From NCBI GenBank assembly GCA_022457065.1, contig JAJGBQ010000001.1:3534001-3598000 (forward strand): 64,000 nucleotides of DNA, given 5' to 3'. A program made the position numbers and the translations under genes. This document shows positions 11,492-22,236 of the stretch, one piece after another (the stretch's first letter is position 1; every line of letters starts with the position of its first letter). This stretch comes from Curvularia sp. ZM96 (taxonomy: Eukaryota; Ascomycota; Dothideomycetes; Pleosporales; Pleosporaceae). A model generated the notes under the pieces. That model searched no databases. It had not been told where the DNA came from and worked only from the letters and a program-made list of their open reading frames with translations.

Positions 11492-12059
11492 TGTGGTAAG
11501 AAGGTCTTGAACTTTTCAGTTAGGATACTATTCATCACATGCAAATGTCGAACTGATTTGGAATCGGGTTTGGCGTAACAGAACATGACTGAACAGACAT
11601 TTGACAGACAAAACCATTGTCTCCACACACATTGTATGACATGGGATAAAGAAACCCCACATCCAACAGAGGCAGCTTTTAGAACAATGCCGGTGGGCGA
11701 AGAGTTTTAATTCAACGATGGACTACGAGCAAAGACAACTCAAGAGATTGAGAAATAACTGCATTTGTTCAGATGCGAATAATACGCATGACTCAACACA
11801 CTAGATGTTGAATAGTTGCTCAACTTCCGTAGTAACTCTTGTACCCCTAGGAATCTTACAAAGAAATATTTGCCGTAAAATGTAACGCCGCCCATATGCT
11901 AGGGATATCGTTTCATACCAGTAGCTTTTTTGATGATGCCCTCTGGAAACAGAATCCAGATGGAAAAGATGTTCCTCAAAGAACGCCAGATCGATGTTTG
12001 CTCCTCCCATGAAAGATTGGGCCGAAGCCATAAAAATGGACTGATCAAATGCAGCAGCC
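11492..12059. other. Intergenic
   Basis: About 570 bp between two minus-strand genes: the 3' end of RPC82 on the right and the promoter of the hypothetical gene on the left. A reverse-strand ORF at its right edge overlaps RPC82 in another frame and is treated as a shadow. Confidence 0.5.
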
Positions 12060-14226
12060 CTACGCAGAGACCAAGGGGCCATGGAAGTCGCGCAACGTGG
12101 CCACCAAGTCGTCTTCACGGAAGAGCTGCAAGAGCAGTTTTTCTTGCACTTCCTTCCATTTCCTGAGCGCATCCAACTCGCCTTTACTCAGCCATTTCTC
12201 CTCGTTACCGACGACATCAGAACGCTCCGCTTTTGTAAGTAGGAATTGCACCTTTTCTCGTTCATAGGCTATACGTTGGAGGATGCGCACCATTCCCTTG
12301 TATGTGTCGTGAAGCAGCTTCTCGCGGGCGCGCTGTCGGTCGTACCAGACTAGATGGAGAGAGTGTTTTGCTTCTCGCCTGTCAACCTTGGGAATCTCCT
12401 GCGTCTGGACGATGCCCTGGACTGTAAGGTCGTTGACAATGCCGCGTATATCGTTGGCAGACATCATCATAACATTGCAAATCGCGCGCTCATCGAGTCT
12501 GCCCTTCTTTCGCAAGGCCCGGATGAGTTTCACGCCCAACGTGCCTTTTCTTGCTGAGATAGTGTTCTCGACTTCATTCTGGATCATTTGTCGGGCAATC
12601 TCGTCAAACTCGATGTGCCACTGCGAGAATCCAGCGCGCGAATGCCACGTGACAAAATGGAACGGGTCTTCTGCCAACATCTGTATGTGCTTGTCCACGA
12701 CCTTCGTCTTTTCTTCCATGTTGAGTTTGGCAGGGTCGGTCGGTGCCGTCCAGACATTGGTTCGGTTTACGTGACCTTTGCGAGTAATTTGTACAGCAGC
12801 ATTGGGGTCGAGACCTTCGAAAATATCTACGTCCTGGTCTCGACTAAGCTTGACTGCAACATCACGTGCAGTGACCAGGAAGCGGGGATCGATGCTGTTT
12901 TCCGTAGACGGTTCACCACTGGCCAAGGGTGGGTCAGGCCACTCCTCCCAGCAACGGGGCGTCTTCGATTCCAGCATGCGCAACATGGTCTGGTACACAT
13001 GTGCAGTAACCGATCCGAGACGCTGCCGCACCAGGTGTACGAGTTGTTCTGTCCGCATAGCGACGGCAATTTTCTCTGGGTTAACGCGGATAACGAGGTC
13101 GTCATCGGAGGATGGGGCTGCCCAGCCATTTGCGCCGTTCACCTTCACTCTCTTGTTGGTTCCGTTCGCATGTCCGCCGCGTGCAAACTTTGGAACAGTC
13201 AGCCACTCGTCGCGCATTGCGCGCTTGCGCGCCAAAGTGCCCCTGTTGACTGTGTCCTTATCTTTCGTTCCCGTAGGTGTGATGCCTGAATTATCCTGTT
13301 CAATGGATTCTTGATAGAGCATATCGTGCATATCTCCAGGTGAAAGGTATTGCGTTTCTGTGACAGTCCTGACCCATCCATTCTCGATCAATGTCTGAAT
13401 CATCTCGTACAGCTCGTCGATTGATGTGATATCACTATCATCCTGCTCTTGACCGGGCTCTTTAGGTGCGCCATTTTGTGTTATACCGTTGGTCTTTGCG
13501 TTGCCATTCGCCAATTCAGAAGGAATCCCATTTGCGACACCATTTGTATGTGCATCACCATTGACGTGAACGCCGTTGGTTCGCTTCCGCTTGGAACCCG
13601 CGCCGTTTGCAGCGCCATCGTCTGACTCATCATCGCTCTCAGTTTCGGGTGGGAAATATGCATCCTTCAGGTCAGCGATGCGCGTGTGGCCGAGGGCGAG
13701 CAAGTTGGACATGATGTTGGCAGCTTTTTTGCCAAAACGATCCTCGACCAATTTGGTCACTTTGCCAAAGCGCACGATTGCGTACGAGTTTTGCCAGTCG
13801 ATTTCATAGTAAGTCAAGGGCGCATCGCTACCAGAGTGGAAAATGAGGTGCTGCTGGAGGAGAATGACGAGACCGTATTTGATCTGCCGTCCATTTAGGT
13901 AAGAAGCGCGGGCGATGGCCGCAAGACTCTGCCGTCCATGGCGCGCAAGAACCGAGTAGACTCGCTGTGGGTAGTTAGAACAAATTCCATGAATGCGCCT
14001 GTCGCATGACTGCAGCAAGGGTTCTCTCTATCATGACTGATTGCGCAGGGGTTGAAGCTTTTTTTTTCGGTTGAACGTACAGCTGCGAGTTCGCCATAGA
14101 TATCCTCGACCAGGAGGGTGCAAAGTTCCGCGAGTATCTGCAGCAGTGTTGGTTATGAATCCCATGGTGGAGGCGCATCGCATAGGCAGCGCAGCTTACC
14201 GGAGTCTCGCGCTGGTTGTAAGACAT
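12060..14226 (-). CDS. RPC82: RNA polymerase III subunit RPC82 (C3/RPC3)
   Basis: Subunit of the Pol III RPC82-RPC34-RPC31 subcomplex that opens the promoter and recruits TFIIIB-bound polymerase for tRNA and 5S transcription (family knowledge). The protein is about 662 residues. Three exons: a 27-nt first exon (14200-14226), exon 2 at 14081-14137 encoding the conserved ELCTLLVEDIYGELAA, and exon 3 from 13964 to 12060. Introns are 14138-14199 and 13965-14080, the latter with a TTCTAAC branch site. Landmarks: LARHGRQSLAAIAR winged-helix segment, YGLVILLQQHLIFH, and the C-terminal LHLVWYDRQRAREKLL winged helix. A disordered Asn/Gly/Thr-rich insert lies around residue 150-200. Divergent from QCR2 across 366 bp. 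The short first exon is supported by the match of its junction to the family N-terminus. Confidence 0.92.
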
Positions 14227-14592
14227 GTTTGGGCCTAGATATTTGCCAGATATCTAGGAGTGGGTCGTGCTACCGGGGAGACATTGGCGGTGGACGGAGG
14301 CGTACAGGGAGAAGGCGGGTGCAGACAGGTGCAGAGGTTGAAGGCAGGCGACAGTCGACAATACGGGAAAAAAGGGAAAAGCGCGAGCGGACTTTCTGGA
14401 AATGCAGCGGGTGGGGTGGCTGATGTCTGTACCAAGCTCCGGCCAATGGAGAGGGGAGCGAAGGCACTTACTGGTCTTGGCGCTCTCTCTACGAAGTTTG
14501 ATGTCGACGCCGTCTACCTCACCCCCAAGACATCTCCATCCATTGCCGCCCCCCACCACATCGACAGCCCTCCGCCCGGCGCCCTCTACACG
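14227..14592. promoter_or_regulatory. Divergent promoter RPC82 / QCR2
   Basis: 366 bp between two head-to-head start codons, so it must hold both promoters and both leaders. It contains a purine-rich stretch on the plus strand near 14290-14400 and a pyrimidine-rich C/T stretch just before the QCR2 ATG. Short frames on both strands are uninformative. Confidence 0.55.
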
Positions 14593-16171
14593 ATGCTCTC
14601 CCGAACGACCGCCTGCCGGGGCGCGCAGCGTGCAGCCCGCCAGCAGGCCGTCCGCCCGGCCCAGCGCCGCGGACTCGCTGCTCCAGCCTCAGGCTCATTC
14701 CAGTACCAGTCCGGCGAGGCCAAGGGCGTCAAGTATGCCAGCAGGGACTTCGCTGGCCCTACGACGACGCTCGCTCTCGTCTCCAAGGCTGGTACCCGCT
14801 ACCAGCCACTGCCTGGCCTGACCGAGGGCCTGGCCAACTTCGCTTTCCGGGTACGCCATTGAATCTTCATCACACAGTGAACATGCCGAGAGAGACACCG
14901 CGAGAAAAAGAGCCTCACTGACGCTCAATTGATCCATAGGGCACCGAGAGGCGGTCGACGCTACGCATTGTCCGCGAATCCGAGCTTCTGGGCGCCGCCT
15001 TGAACGCCCACCACTCGCGCGAGAACCTGGTCCTCGAGGCCAAATTCCTTCGCGATGACCTGCCATACTTTGTCGAGCTCCTGGGCGAGGTTGCCAGCTC
15101 CACCAAGTACCTGCGTACGCCTTGCGCCCGAATTGAGATGAGATGATGAAATGGCCTAGCTAACACTATGCAGCCCACGTCTATGCCGAGGAGGTCCTCC
15201 CCATGATCCACTTCGCTCACAAGCGCTTCCTCGCCAGTGTTAGCGACATGGCCACCCAATCTGCCCACGGCCTCGCTTTCCACCGTGGCCTCGGCACCCC
15301 AACCGCCTCCGCCTCGACTACCCCATACACCAAGTACCTCGACGCTGAGAGCATCGAGTACTTCTCCAAGATTGCCTACGCCAAGCCCAACTTCGCCATT
15401 GTCGCCAACGGTGCTGACCACGGAGAGCTCTCCAAGTGGGTAGGCGAGTTCTTTGACAACGTTCCCAGCTCCGCCTCCCAGCAGTCCAACGCTGGTGCCG
15501 AGCAGACCAAGTACTACGGTGGTGAGGAGCGTATTGCTCACGATGGCGGCAACGCCATGGTCATTGCTTTCCCTGGTTCCAGCTCCATCACTGGCAAGTT
15601 CTACAAGCCCGAAATCGCCGTCCTCAGCTCTCTGCTCGGTGGTCAGTCTTCCATCAAGTGGTCGTCCGGTTTCACCAAGCTTGGCCAGGCCGCCGCACCA
15701 GGTGCCAAGGTCAAGACCACCAGCGCTATCTACTCCGATGCTGGTCTGCTCTACACCACCATCACCGGCTCTGCCAAGGCTGTCGCACAAACCGCGCAGG
15801 CTTCTGTTGACGCCATCAAGAAGATCGCCGCTGGTGAGATCTCAAGCGAAGAGGTCTCCAAGGCGAAGGCCGCCGCCAAGTTCAAGGAGCTTGAGTACGG
15901 CCAGGACATCCGCGCTGGTCTTGAGCTCACCGGAAACGGCCTGATCCACAACACTCAACCATACCAGATTGATGAGGTCGCCAAGAAGATCGACGGTGTC
16001 TCAGAAGAGGCTCTCAAGAAGGTCGGTTTACTCTCCATGTTTAGGTTTATGCAACATGCTAACAGATGGATCCAGGCTGCTAAGGAACTACTTGAGAACA
16101 CTGCTTCAGTATCAGCTGTTGGTGATCTTTTCCAACTACCATACGCTGAGGACCTTGGTCTCAAGGTGTAA
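14593..16171 (+). CDS. QCR2: Ubiquinol-cytochrome c reductase core protein 2 (complex III)
   Basis: Core subunit 2 of the mitochondrial bc1 complex, matrix side; structurally an M16-peptidase relative with no catalytic zinc site. The protein is about 458 residues. The N-terminus (MLSRTTACRGAQRAARQQA) is a typical Arg/Ala-rich mitochondrial presequence. The body shows KGVKYASRDFAGPTTTLALV, GLANFAFRGTERRS and LLGAALNAHHSRENL, and no HxxEH motif. Introns: 14851-14939, 15115-15173 and 16022-16075. The last is 54 nt, has no stop and is a multiple of three, but its GCTAAC branch site and CAG acceptor, and the conserved KK-AAKELLENTASVSAVGD join, mark it as an intron. Stop TAA at 16169-16171. Confidence 0.95.
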
Positions 16172-16607
16172 ATACAACCGTCTTGTAGCGAATTTAGAGG
16201 GAGAATCTCGTTTGGCCGGGGCTTGTGTAACATTATCTTGTGATAGTCCCTGATAGATGCATCTCATAGGAGAGTTCTTTTGTTCAGTTGTATTTTCCAT
16301 CGATTGCTTCGTTGGTGTGTGAGCTGTTTACTGTGTTTGAATGATAGTAGAGAGTGTAGCATTCAGATGTCTCCCAAGGCTATGACGCTTGTCGTGAGCC
16401 AGACCAAAACGCAACTCTCACGTGCTCGCGCGTCAGCCTTGGCATACAACATCAACACCCAAACACGTTTTTACTATACGCGCTCACCCCACAGCACATA
16501 CTAAATGACGTTGTACTCCATCAACTTTCTAGCTACCTTTTTCTTGCCCTTAGAACCCAAGGTGTACGAAGAATAGAAACCAGTCTTACTGCACCTCTCA
16601 ACGCAAT
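16172..16607. other. Intergenic
   Basis: About 440 bp holding the QCR2 3' region and the promoter of the CENP-W-like gene. An ORF on the minus strand across the boundary covers the small gene's first exon in antisense and has no family signal. Confidence 0.5.
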
Positions 16608-17032
16608 ATGGCACCAACACTTTATCCCCGTGGCACCGTCAAAAAGATAGTCAAAGCGCATTCGAACCGACCCGTCAGTAAGAATGTGGACATCCTGGTA
16701 TGCTATCTTAATCATCAAAGTCCTCCCTTTCATTCCTTCCTTGTCCTCCAACGTGACAGGACGAGTTGGGGAAAGGGAAAAATACAGAAAAAGGGTTAAA
16801 CTAACGTATAATGTGCAACTGGACAGATCTACTTGAACTATGTGCTGTTCATGCAAGAGTATGTATATGTGAAATGTGGTCTTGGCGAAGTGGGAAGCAG
16901 CGTGGACTAATGAGTACGCGTAGATTGATTAATGAGGCGAGTATCAAGAGTAAGCAGCGTGGTGAGCGGGGCATTTCGGCGCGCAGTGTCAAGAGGGTTA
17001 GTGAGGATGTTTTGAGGAAGTACAAAGGCTGA
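16608..17032 (+). CDS. CENP-W-like centromere histone-fold protein
   Basis: Very small protein, 76 residues, from three exons: 16608-16697, 16827-16858 (32 nt) and 16924-17032. The introns (16698-16826 and 16859-16923) have GTATGC/GTATGT donors and CAG/TAG acceptors. The product reads as one histone fold: TVKKIVKAHSNRPVSKNVDIL (loop and helix 1), IYLNYVLFMQELINEASIKS (long helix 2) and ERGISARSVKRVSEDVLRK (helix 3). This pattern matches CENP-W, which pairs with CENP-T in the constitutive centromere network and contacts DNA at the inner kinetochore. Length is near the family's (under 100 residues). No single exon gives a convincing ORF, so gene finders may miss it. Alternative: another small histone-fold protein such as a CENP-X or Dpb4-like partner, less likely given the N-terminal YPRGTVKK. 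Confidence 0.82.
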
Positions 17033-17337
17033 AGGTGTTTGTCTGTGTTCTTCTTCTCTTTGAGGCGAAGGCAGGGATAGGAGCTGGAGATGATGTGGGT
17101 GAACTAAGGGGAAACCGGTGTTTTGGGCGCATGTATGTTATGATACCCGATTTGCGGTTCAAAAGTGTGATAGGCAAGCACATCAGTTCTGGTATGATCG
17201 TTGTATCTACTGTCCTCCCATCTACGCTAAGGACTTCGTTTCGTAGTCTGCCTGCGTCCTTTAGATGCAAACATCTAGGTATTCAAATCACATAAAGCCA
17301 GGCATACAGACATATTGCAGACCAACAGATGTCTGCC
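17033..17337. other. Intergenic, convergent gene ends
   Basis: 305 bp between the CENP-W-like gene (+) and NAA35 (-), tail to tail. Probably 3' untranslated sequence of both. Nothing else seen. Confidence 0.55.
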
Positions 17338-20000
17338 TCACTCCTTCAAAACCTTCGGCACAATCCATCCATCTGCATACCTCTTCCCTACACCCGCTTC
17401 CGGAATCTCGACCTTGATACCCAATGCACCATTAGCTTCACCACTGGGGAAACCCTTCTCAGCAACACAGTCCTTGGTATTTGTGACTGCGAGTCCCAAT
17501 GCAACACAGCTCGCCAACGCATTTTGGACATCCTTCGCCCAACTACTCTCCATACCCTGCGCCTTGGCCGCCTGCACCCCAATCCGCTTGTGCTCTGCAA
17601 ACGCCGTCTTAGCCGCTTTGATGCACCCGTCTATCTCGCCCCACAGCTCCGAATCCGGGTTCGCGACGTGCTCAGCGAAAGCCGGCGAAGGCGAAGCCAA
17701 ATCTCCATATGGCTGCGTGTGTGTCTTGAAATCTTCAAAGGATGGTGCCTCCGAAGGCTGCAGCGCAAGGAAAGGTTTCATACGGAGTTCGTAGCGCAGT
17801 TTCTCGGTTGAAAAGGGGCGGCTAGGGATGGGCAAGAGACGCAGATACAGTAAGATGATGTATAAGCGAGCGAGAGCCAGACTCAAGGAAGCGGTTGCTT
17901 CTGCTTCGGCAATTAAACTGGCTGTGTATGGCTCTGCGTCGTCTACCTCTTGCCTTTCTCTCACTTTTCTCTGCGCAAGTAGACGCTGTCCGTGAACTAC
18001 ATAATGCGCGTCGACTCTGAGCAAGAGCTCTTTTCTCCGTGTGGCGATGAGAGAGAGGAAAAGGTACATTCCCGCGTATTCATCCGGGAGGTAGATATCC
18101 TGTTCGAAACCTAGTAGTATCACCTTTTCTATCATCCAGAGTTTCTTGTGGTACACCCATGTTGAAAGAGAAAATTCCATAACCGCCTCGGATACACCCA
18201 TTTCGCTTGCTGCAACAGAAAGGTCGCTGTCAATCAGGCTTGTCTCGGCTTGAAGTGCGTCCCAGCCGGCGATGACATGGGTAAGCATGCGTCGAAGTCG
18301 ACATCGGTTCTGTCCCATGGCGACCCACAGGTCGAGGTAGGCTTGGCCTGCACGATCCACGAACTCATCGATAAGGAGTGCAAATTGAAGGCGTGGCGGC
18401 TTAGGAAGAAGTGGATTACGCGGCGGTGATAAAGTCCAATTGCCAGGGTCCAGGACAGGAGAAGCAGGGAAAACCAGTGCCTTCACATCGGCTAGCGGCA
18501 GAGAAATTGAGGTATTAAGAATTTCCGGATGAAACAAGAGAGCGGCGAGGTATGATCGTGCATAAGTTAGAGGCGGCGGCAACCGCGATGAAAAGTGCCA
18601 GAGGAACGATTGGTACTCAAGGGGATCAGTTTCTAGCGAAATGAATCGTGTGGCTTCGTTACAATCGGCAGCGATTTGCTGAAGTTTTTCCAAGGCATCT
18701 TTGAAGTCTAGTTCGACAATGGGTCGTGGAGGAACGGTAGAGGCGAGACGTCGTTGCATCTTGGGACTGAAAGCGCCGGGCACTATTTTGCCGAGTTGGT
18801 GAGTAGTCTTCAGCGCATCAACACCGTCGAGTATTGGTGGCCAAGAGTATTTTATCTGATCGAGCGGAAGGTCCAAGTCGAGAGCGCGAAGAAGATCTTT
18901 CCGTAGTTCTAATCTTGACGAAATGGCCTTTCGCAAAGCATCATTAATCTCAAGGTCGGAGCTTGGTATCGTAAGCAGGATGCGAATATTCCGTAGACAC
19001 GAGTGTACTTACTCCTCCAGTGTGTCTATAGCAGCATCCAACTCCCTCAAGAATACATCCATCGGTGTGCTGACGAACAACACTCGATTATAGGTGTGTG
19101 TGCAAAAGTCCTCCTCTTCAAAATAGTCTCTTCCAGTGATCTTCGCTATTACATAGTCACACCCCTTAATCACTGCCAGGCAATATGCTCTGAGAATCTC
19201 GAGCAACGGTCCAGGTCTTCTTTCATCGGGAACTTTGCCACGAAAGAACTGTGCCTCCTCGAGTGCCTTGGTATCTGGCCATAGCAGCTTGTCAATGTAG
19301 ACGGATGTGAAGAGGGTCTGGGACAAGGGGTAGCCTGTGTGCCATGCCATTTCGTAGCACAATATTTCATCCATAATACCAATAATTTCTTCTGGTAGGA
19401 GAGGAGTCAGTGTATCATAGTCATCTTCGAGAGTCTCCCCAGGTTCAAGGAAGCCACTGTCCATCTTAGGGTCCATGATCTGTTGATTGGGTCAGCAAAC
19501 GACTGAGGTCCCAATAGAAAGCATAGACTACCTCGATGGCCCCGATAGACTCGAAAAGCGTAAAGTAGTCATCTTTTACCAGTTGTCCAACTTCAAGAGC
19601 TGCCTAGTTGTTAGCGAATATCCAGTTCCGTAGATACAGTGGTACTTTGATCACCGCGTGCGGTAGGCCACCTGAGACCATTGCCCCGCCATACCCCTCC
19701 ATCTTACACTGCTGAACTTACCACTGCATGCTCTCGTAAACTTGTCGGTCACATCATGGATCTTTGGTTGCGTCCCGCCAAACGAATGTCTTGATTGTCT
19801 CAAAGGCAAGTTAGTGGAAGAAGGCGACTGGAAGGTAGGCGCTGCCTCCTGCGCGTGTAACGGGTCTGAGCACGGAATCAGTGACGTGCCCACACGTAGC
19901 GTAAGGAAATCGCTCTCCATTTACCTGCAGTGTCAGAATAAGTATTCACGTCCGGGTTGTGCGCGGGGGCTGTGCTGTGGCTGCTAGACGCATCTGCCAT
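17338..20000 (-). CDS. NAA35: NatC N-terminal acetyltransferase auxiliary subunit (NAA35/Mak10)
   Basis: Large auxiliary subunit that anchors the catalytic Naa30 and small Naa38 of NatC to ribosomes, for N-terminal acetylation of Met-hydrophobic proteins (family knowledge). The hallmark is ALEVGQLVKDDYFTLFES followed by IEIMDPKMDSGFLEPGE, then MAWHTGYPLSQTLFTSVYID. Clear exons: 19532-19599, 19013-19479 and 17338-18961, with an upstream exon ending at 19722 that encodes HDVTDKFTRAC. Introns 19600-19721, 19480-19531 and 18962-19012 are consistent in phase. The first intron is uncertain: the best reading starts at ATG 20000 (MADASSSHS), uses donor 19924, and an acceptor about 59 nt later. An alternative is an internal ATG at 19920 without that intron. 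Total is roughly 780 residues, normal for the family. Confidence 0.9.
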
Positions 20001-20304
20001 GTTGTGAGGTGGAGTCGTTTCCGAGGCGGGAAGATTGTGACAGCCGAGTTGCACATGCGGCACCTAAGACGAGGATTGATGACCGACACTTGTAGTCACT
20101 AAAGCAGATCTCCGACCCAGCATCTACGAGCACATGAAAGATTTGTGAGAGACCGAAGGAGCTATTTAGCCCATTTTGTCATGCATTGGCTTAAAATCCT
20201 TCCCGTACAGCGTCATAGTACAGAGTATATGTCCATCCTCTCCTAGCATCTCTCCGCGTTCAATGCCACCTTATCATGCCCTCGTTGTCTCCTCCAGAAT
20301 TACT
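20001..20304. other. Intergenic
   Basis: 304 bp: NAA35 promoter and ATP synthase epsilon 3' region. Nothing else visible. Confidence 0.5.
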
Positions 20305-20654
20305 CTACGAAGACTTGGCGGCGTCGGCTTGAGCCTGGAGTGCGGCAGCGTTGAGGTCCTTGACCTCACCCTGCTTGCCGTTCTGCCCAGTTCATCAGTC
20401 CCTGCCCAGTTTGTCTCTCCAATCTCCAGCTATGCACTCACCTCCCACTTGGCGAACTTGAGTTCACTCTCGCCCCTTCGCTCAGCAGCAATGCGCTTGT
20501 CGTCCTTGAGCGAGCGGCGCACGACACGCGATGCGACCGCAATGTAGCGGTTGTAGCTGTTCAAGAGTCAATGGCTGATCCAATGGCAGGGTTGCAGCGA
20601 CTGCGGGATCGGGCAGGCGTACGTAAGACCGGCGGCTTTCCACGCGAATGCCAT
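20305..20654 (-). CDS. ATP15: Mitochondrial ATP synthase F1 epsilon subunit
   Basis: Small central-stalk subunit of F1-ATPase on the matrix side of the inner mitochondrial membrane. The protein is 74 residues, from three exons: 20623-20654 (32 nt), 20442-20556 and 20305-20382. Introns 20557-20622 and 20383-20441 are GT..AG. Spliced product: MAFAWKAAGLTYNRYIAVA at the N-terminus, then VVRRSLKDDKR, ELKFAKWENGKQGEVK and a short Ala-rich tail. The WKAAGLTYNRY start and the length match the fungal epsilon subunit; like other members it has no cleavable presequence. Because it is spread over three short exons, it shows only weakly as ORFs. Confidence 0.92.
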
Positions 20655-21014
20655 TGTGATGGTTGGATGTGGTTTCGTGGGTACGGACGGGTTTTGCGGG
20701 TTGCGGATGCAGTAGGTAAAGGTTGAGCTACGGCGAGATTTCGCGGATGCGGCTCGGAGCTTAGAGATCACGTGAACAATCGCCGACAGCTCTGAAGGAG
20801 CGATGCCACCAACATAAACCGGACTGATTGAACTACTAAACACATGATACTCTGCAACGGATTTTGAATTCGTGTTCATTAGATTTTCATAAGCTGCCCG
20901 CTAGTGAAAGCGTAGCCGCGTCGTGATCTACAGTAAGCCTTCGTCAAGGAGTACTCCTGGTCCTACGAATGAGACCTAGAATGCTTGTGGATGGGCTATA
21001 GGCAGCTAAGTTGT
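20655..21014. other. Intergenic
   Basis: 360 bp between two minus-strand genes: ATP15 promoter and PRE5 3' region. The ORF extending through it is read-through of the first ATP15 intron and has no family signal. Confidence 0.5.
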
Positions 21015-21837
21015 TCACAGCTCCATAGCCTCACCGCCCTCGGCATCGTCACCTCCCTCCCGGTTCTCGAAGGTAGCGTCTAGCCACTCTGCGAGATCCT
21101 GTCCCTCGTAAAGTGCAAAGTTCTCGCCAATGCCACCAATGCCGACACTGGTGTTGTCCACCGTCAGCTCCTTGTCCTGTGATAGCGATTCCTTCAGCGC
21201 CCTCAGAGCGTGCTTGATCAATTCCTCCCTGCTGGCGCCCTCAAACTCGTCTAGGTGTCTCTCGAGGTATGTCCTTGCCATCTGACTCCTAGCCCCAATA
21301 CCACATGCAATCATCTCCTGTGTAACGCCACTGGGTTGGAACTCGAATAGATGGGGACCCTTTGCGTCTACACCGGCAATCAACAATCCGACACCGTAAG
21401 GTCTCCGTCCATACTGCTGGGTATTGGTTTGCGCGCGGTCTGCGATGCGTGAAGTGATTTCAGAGAGGGGGATGGCACGGTCGTACGTCAGGCGAGATGC
21501 GAGAGACTGTTGCTTCATGAAGTTGGAGAGAACGCGGGCATCGGAGGCGAGGCCAGCGAGGGCGACACCGAAGTGGGAATCTACGGGGATAATCTTCTTC
21601 TGATATGATGAAAGTTCCTCGGCATTTCGCTGTACGGCATGTTAGCAAGTGAACCAACCGAGAAATGCATGCAGTAGAAGTGTTTACCTTGATTGCTGCA
21701 AGTACTGCGTGTGTCTTGCTGACAATGCCTACAACAACTGAACCCTGTTTGACTGCCTCTTGTGCGTACTCGACCTGGAAGATACGGCCTTGTGGCGAGA
21801 AGGTGACTGAGTCGTTGTCGTAGTTGTTTCTGAACAT
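21015..21837 (-). CDS. PRE5: 20S proteasome alpha subunit, PSMA1/Pre5 type
   Basis: Alpha-ring subunit of the 20S proteasome (alpha6), which gates entry to the proteolytic chamber; nucleus and cytosol. The protein is 254 residues from two exons (21688-21837 and 21015-21629) with a 58-nt intron. The N-terminus MFRNNYDNDSVTFSPQGRIFQ carries the alpha-subunit SPxGR signature, followed by VEYAQEAVKQGS. It continues with SKTHAVLAAIKRNAEELSSYQKKI and YGRRPYGVGLLIAGVDAKGP. There is no catalytic threonine, as expected for alpha subunits. The C-terminal tail is acidic and Gly-rich (REGGDDAEGGEAMEL). MFRN at the N-terminus distinguishes it from the other alpha subunits. Head to head with VPS55 across 399 bp. 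Confidence 0.95.
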
Positions 21838-22236
21838 GGTGGAGGTGGGATTTGTGGGGTGTCGGGGCCGAAGGCGGGCTGATTGGTTTTATAACGGAGA
21901 AGCCTTGACTGTGATAGTTTCTGGCGTACACACGACAAGGTGCTGGCCGAGATACTGTGTTTCGGCGGAGTGGGGTAATGCAAGAGCAATCGTGGTGTTG
22001 TTGCTGGAGGCTCCCGCTACTGCAGTTGACGATGAGCTCCAGAAGCTCCAATCCTTGGCAGGCAGGCAGCACCCTAGCGCGCAACCTCACGACCAGGCGC
22101 CTGGTTCACCCGCAACAAGACCAGCCACATCTCAGCTTTACATCTTCGCCGGAACGAGGATTGACCTCAGTAAACTCGGGCAGCTACCCATCCACGACTA
22201 CTACGTAATATCCGCGGCCACAGGCACGATCCCAGC
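21838..22236. promoter_or_regulatory. Divergent promoter PRE5 / VPS55
   Basis: 399 bp between head-to-head start codons. I looked for a TGGCAAA-type proteasome (PACE) element and did not see a clean copy. ORFs crossing it are overlapping shadows. Confidence 0.5.

Noticed and set aside
12588..13289. 233-codon plus-strand ORF
   Set aside because: Antisense shadow of RPC82 exon 3.
14915..15790. 291-codon minus-strand ORF with Gly/Leu/Val-rich sequence
   Set aside because: Exact antisense of the QCR2 exons; codon bias of the sense strand creates the long reverse frame.
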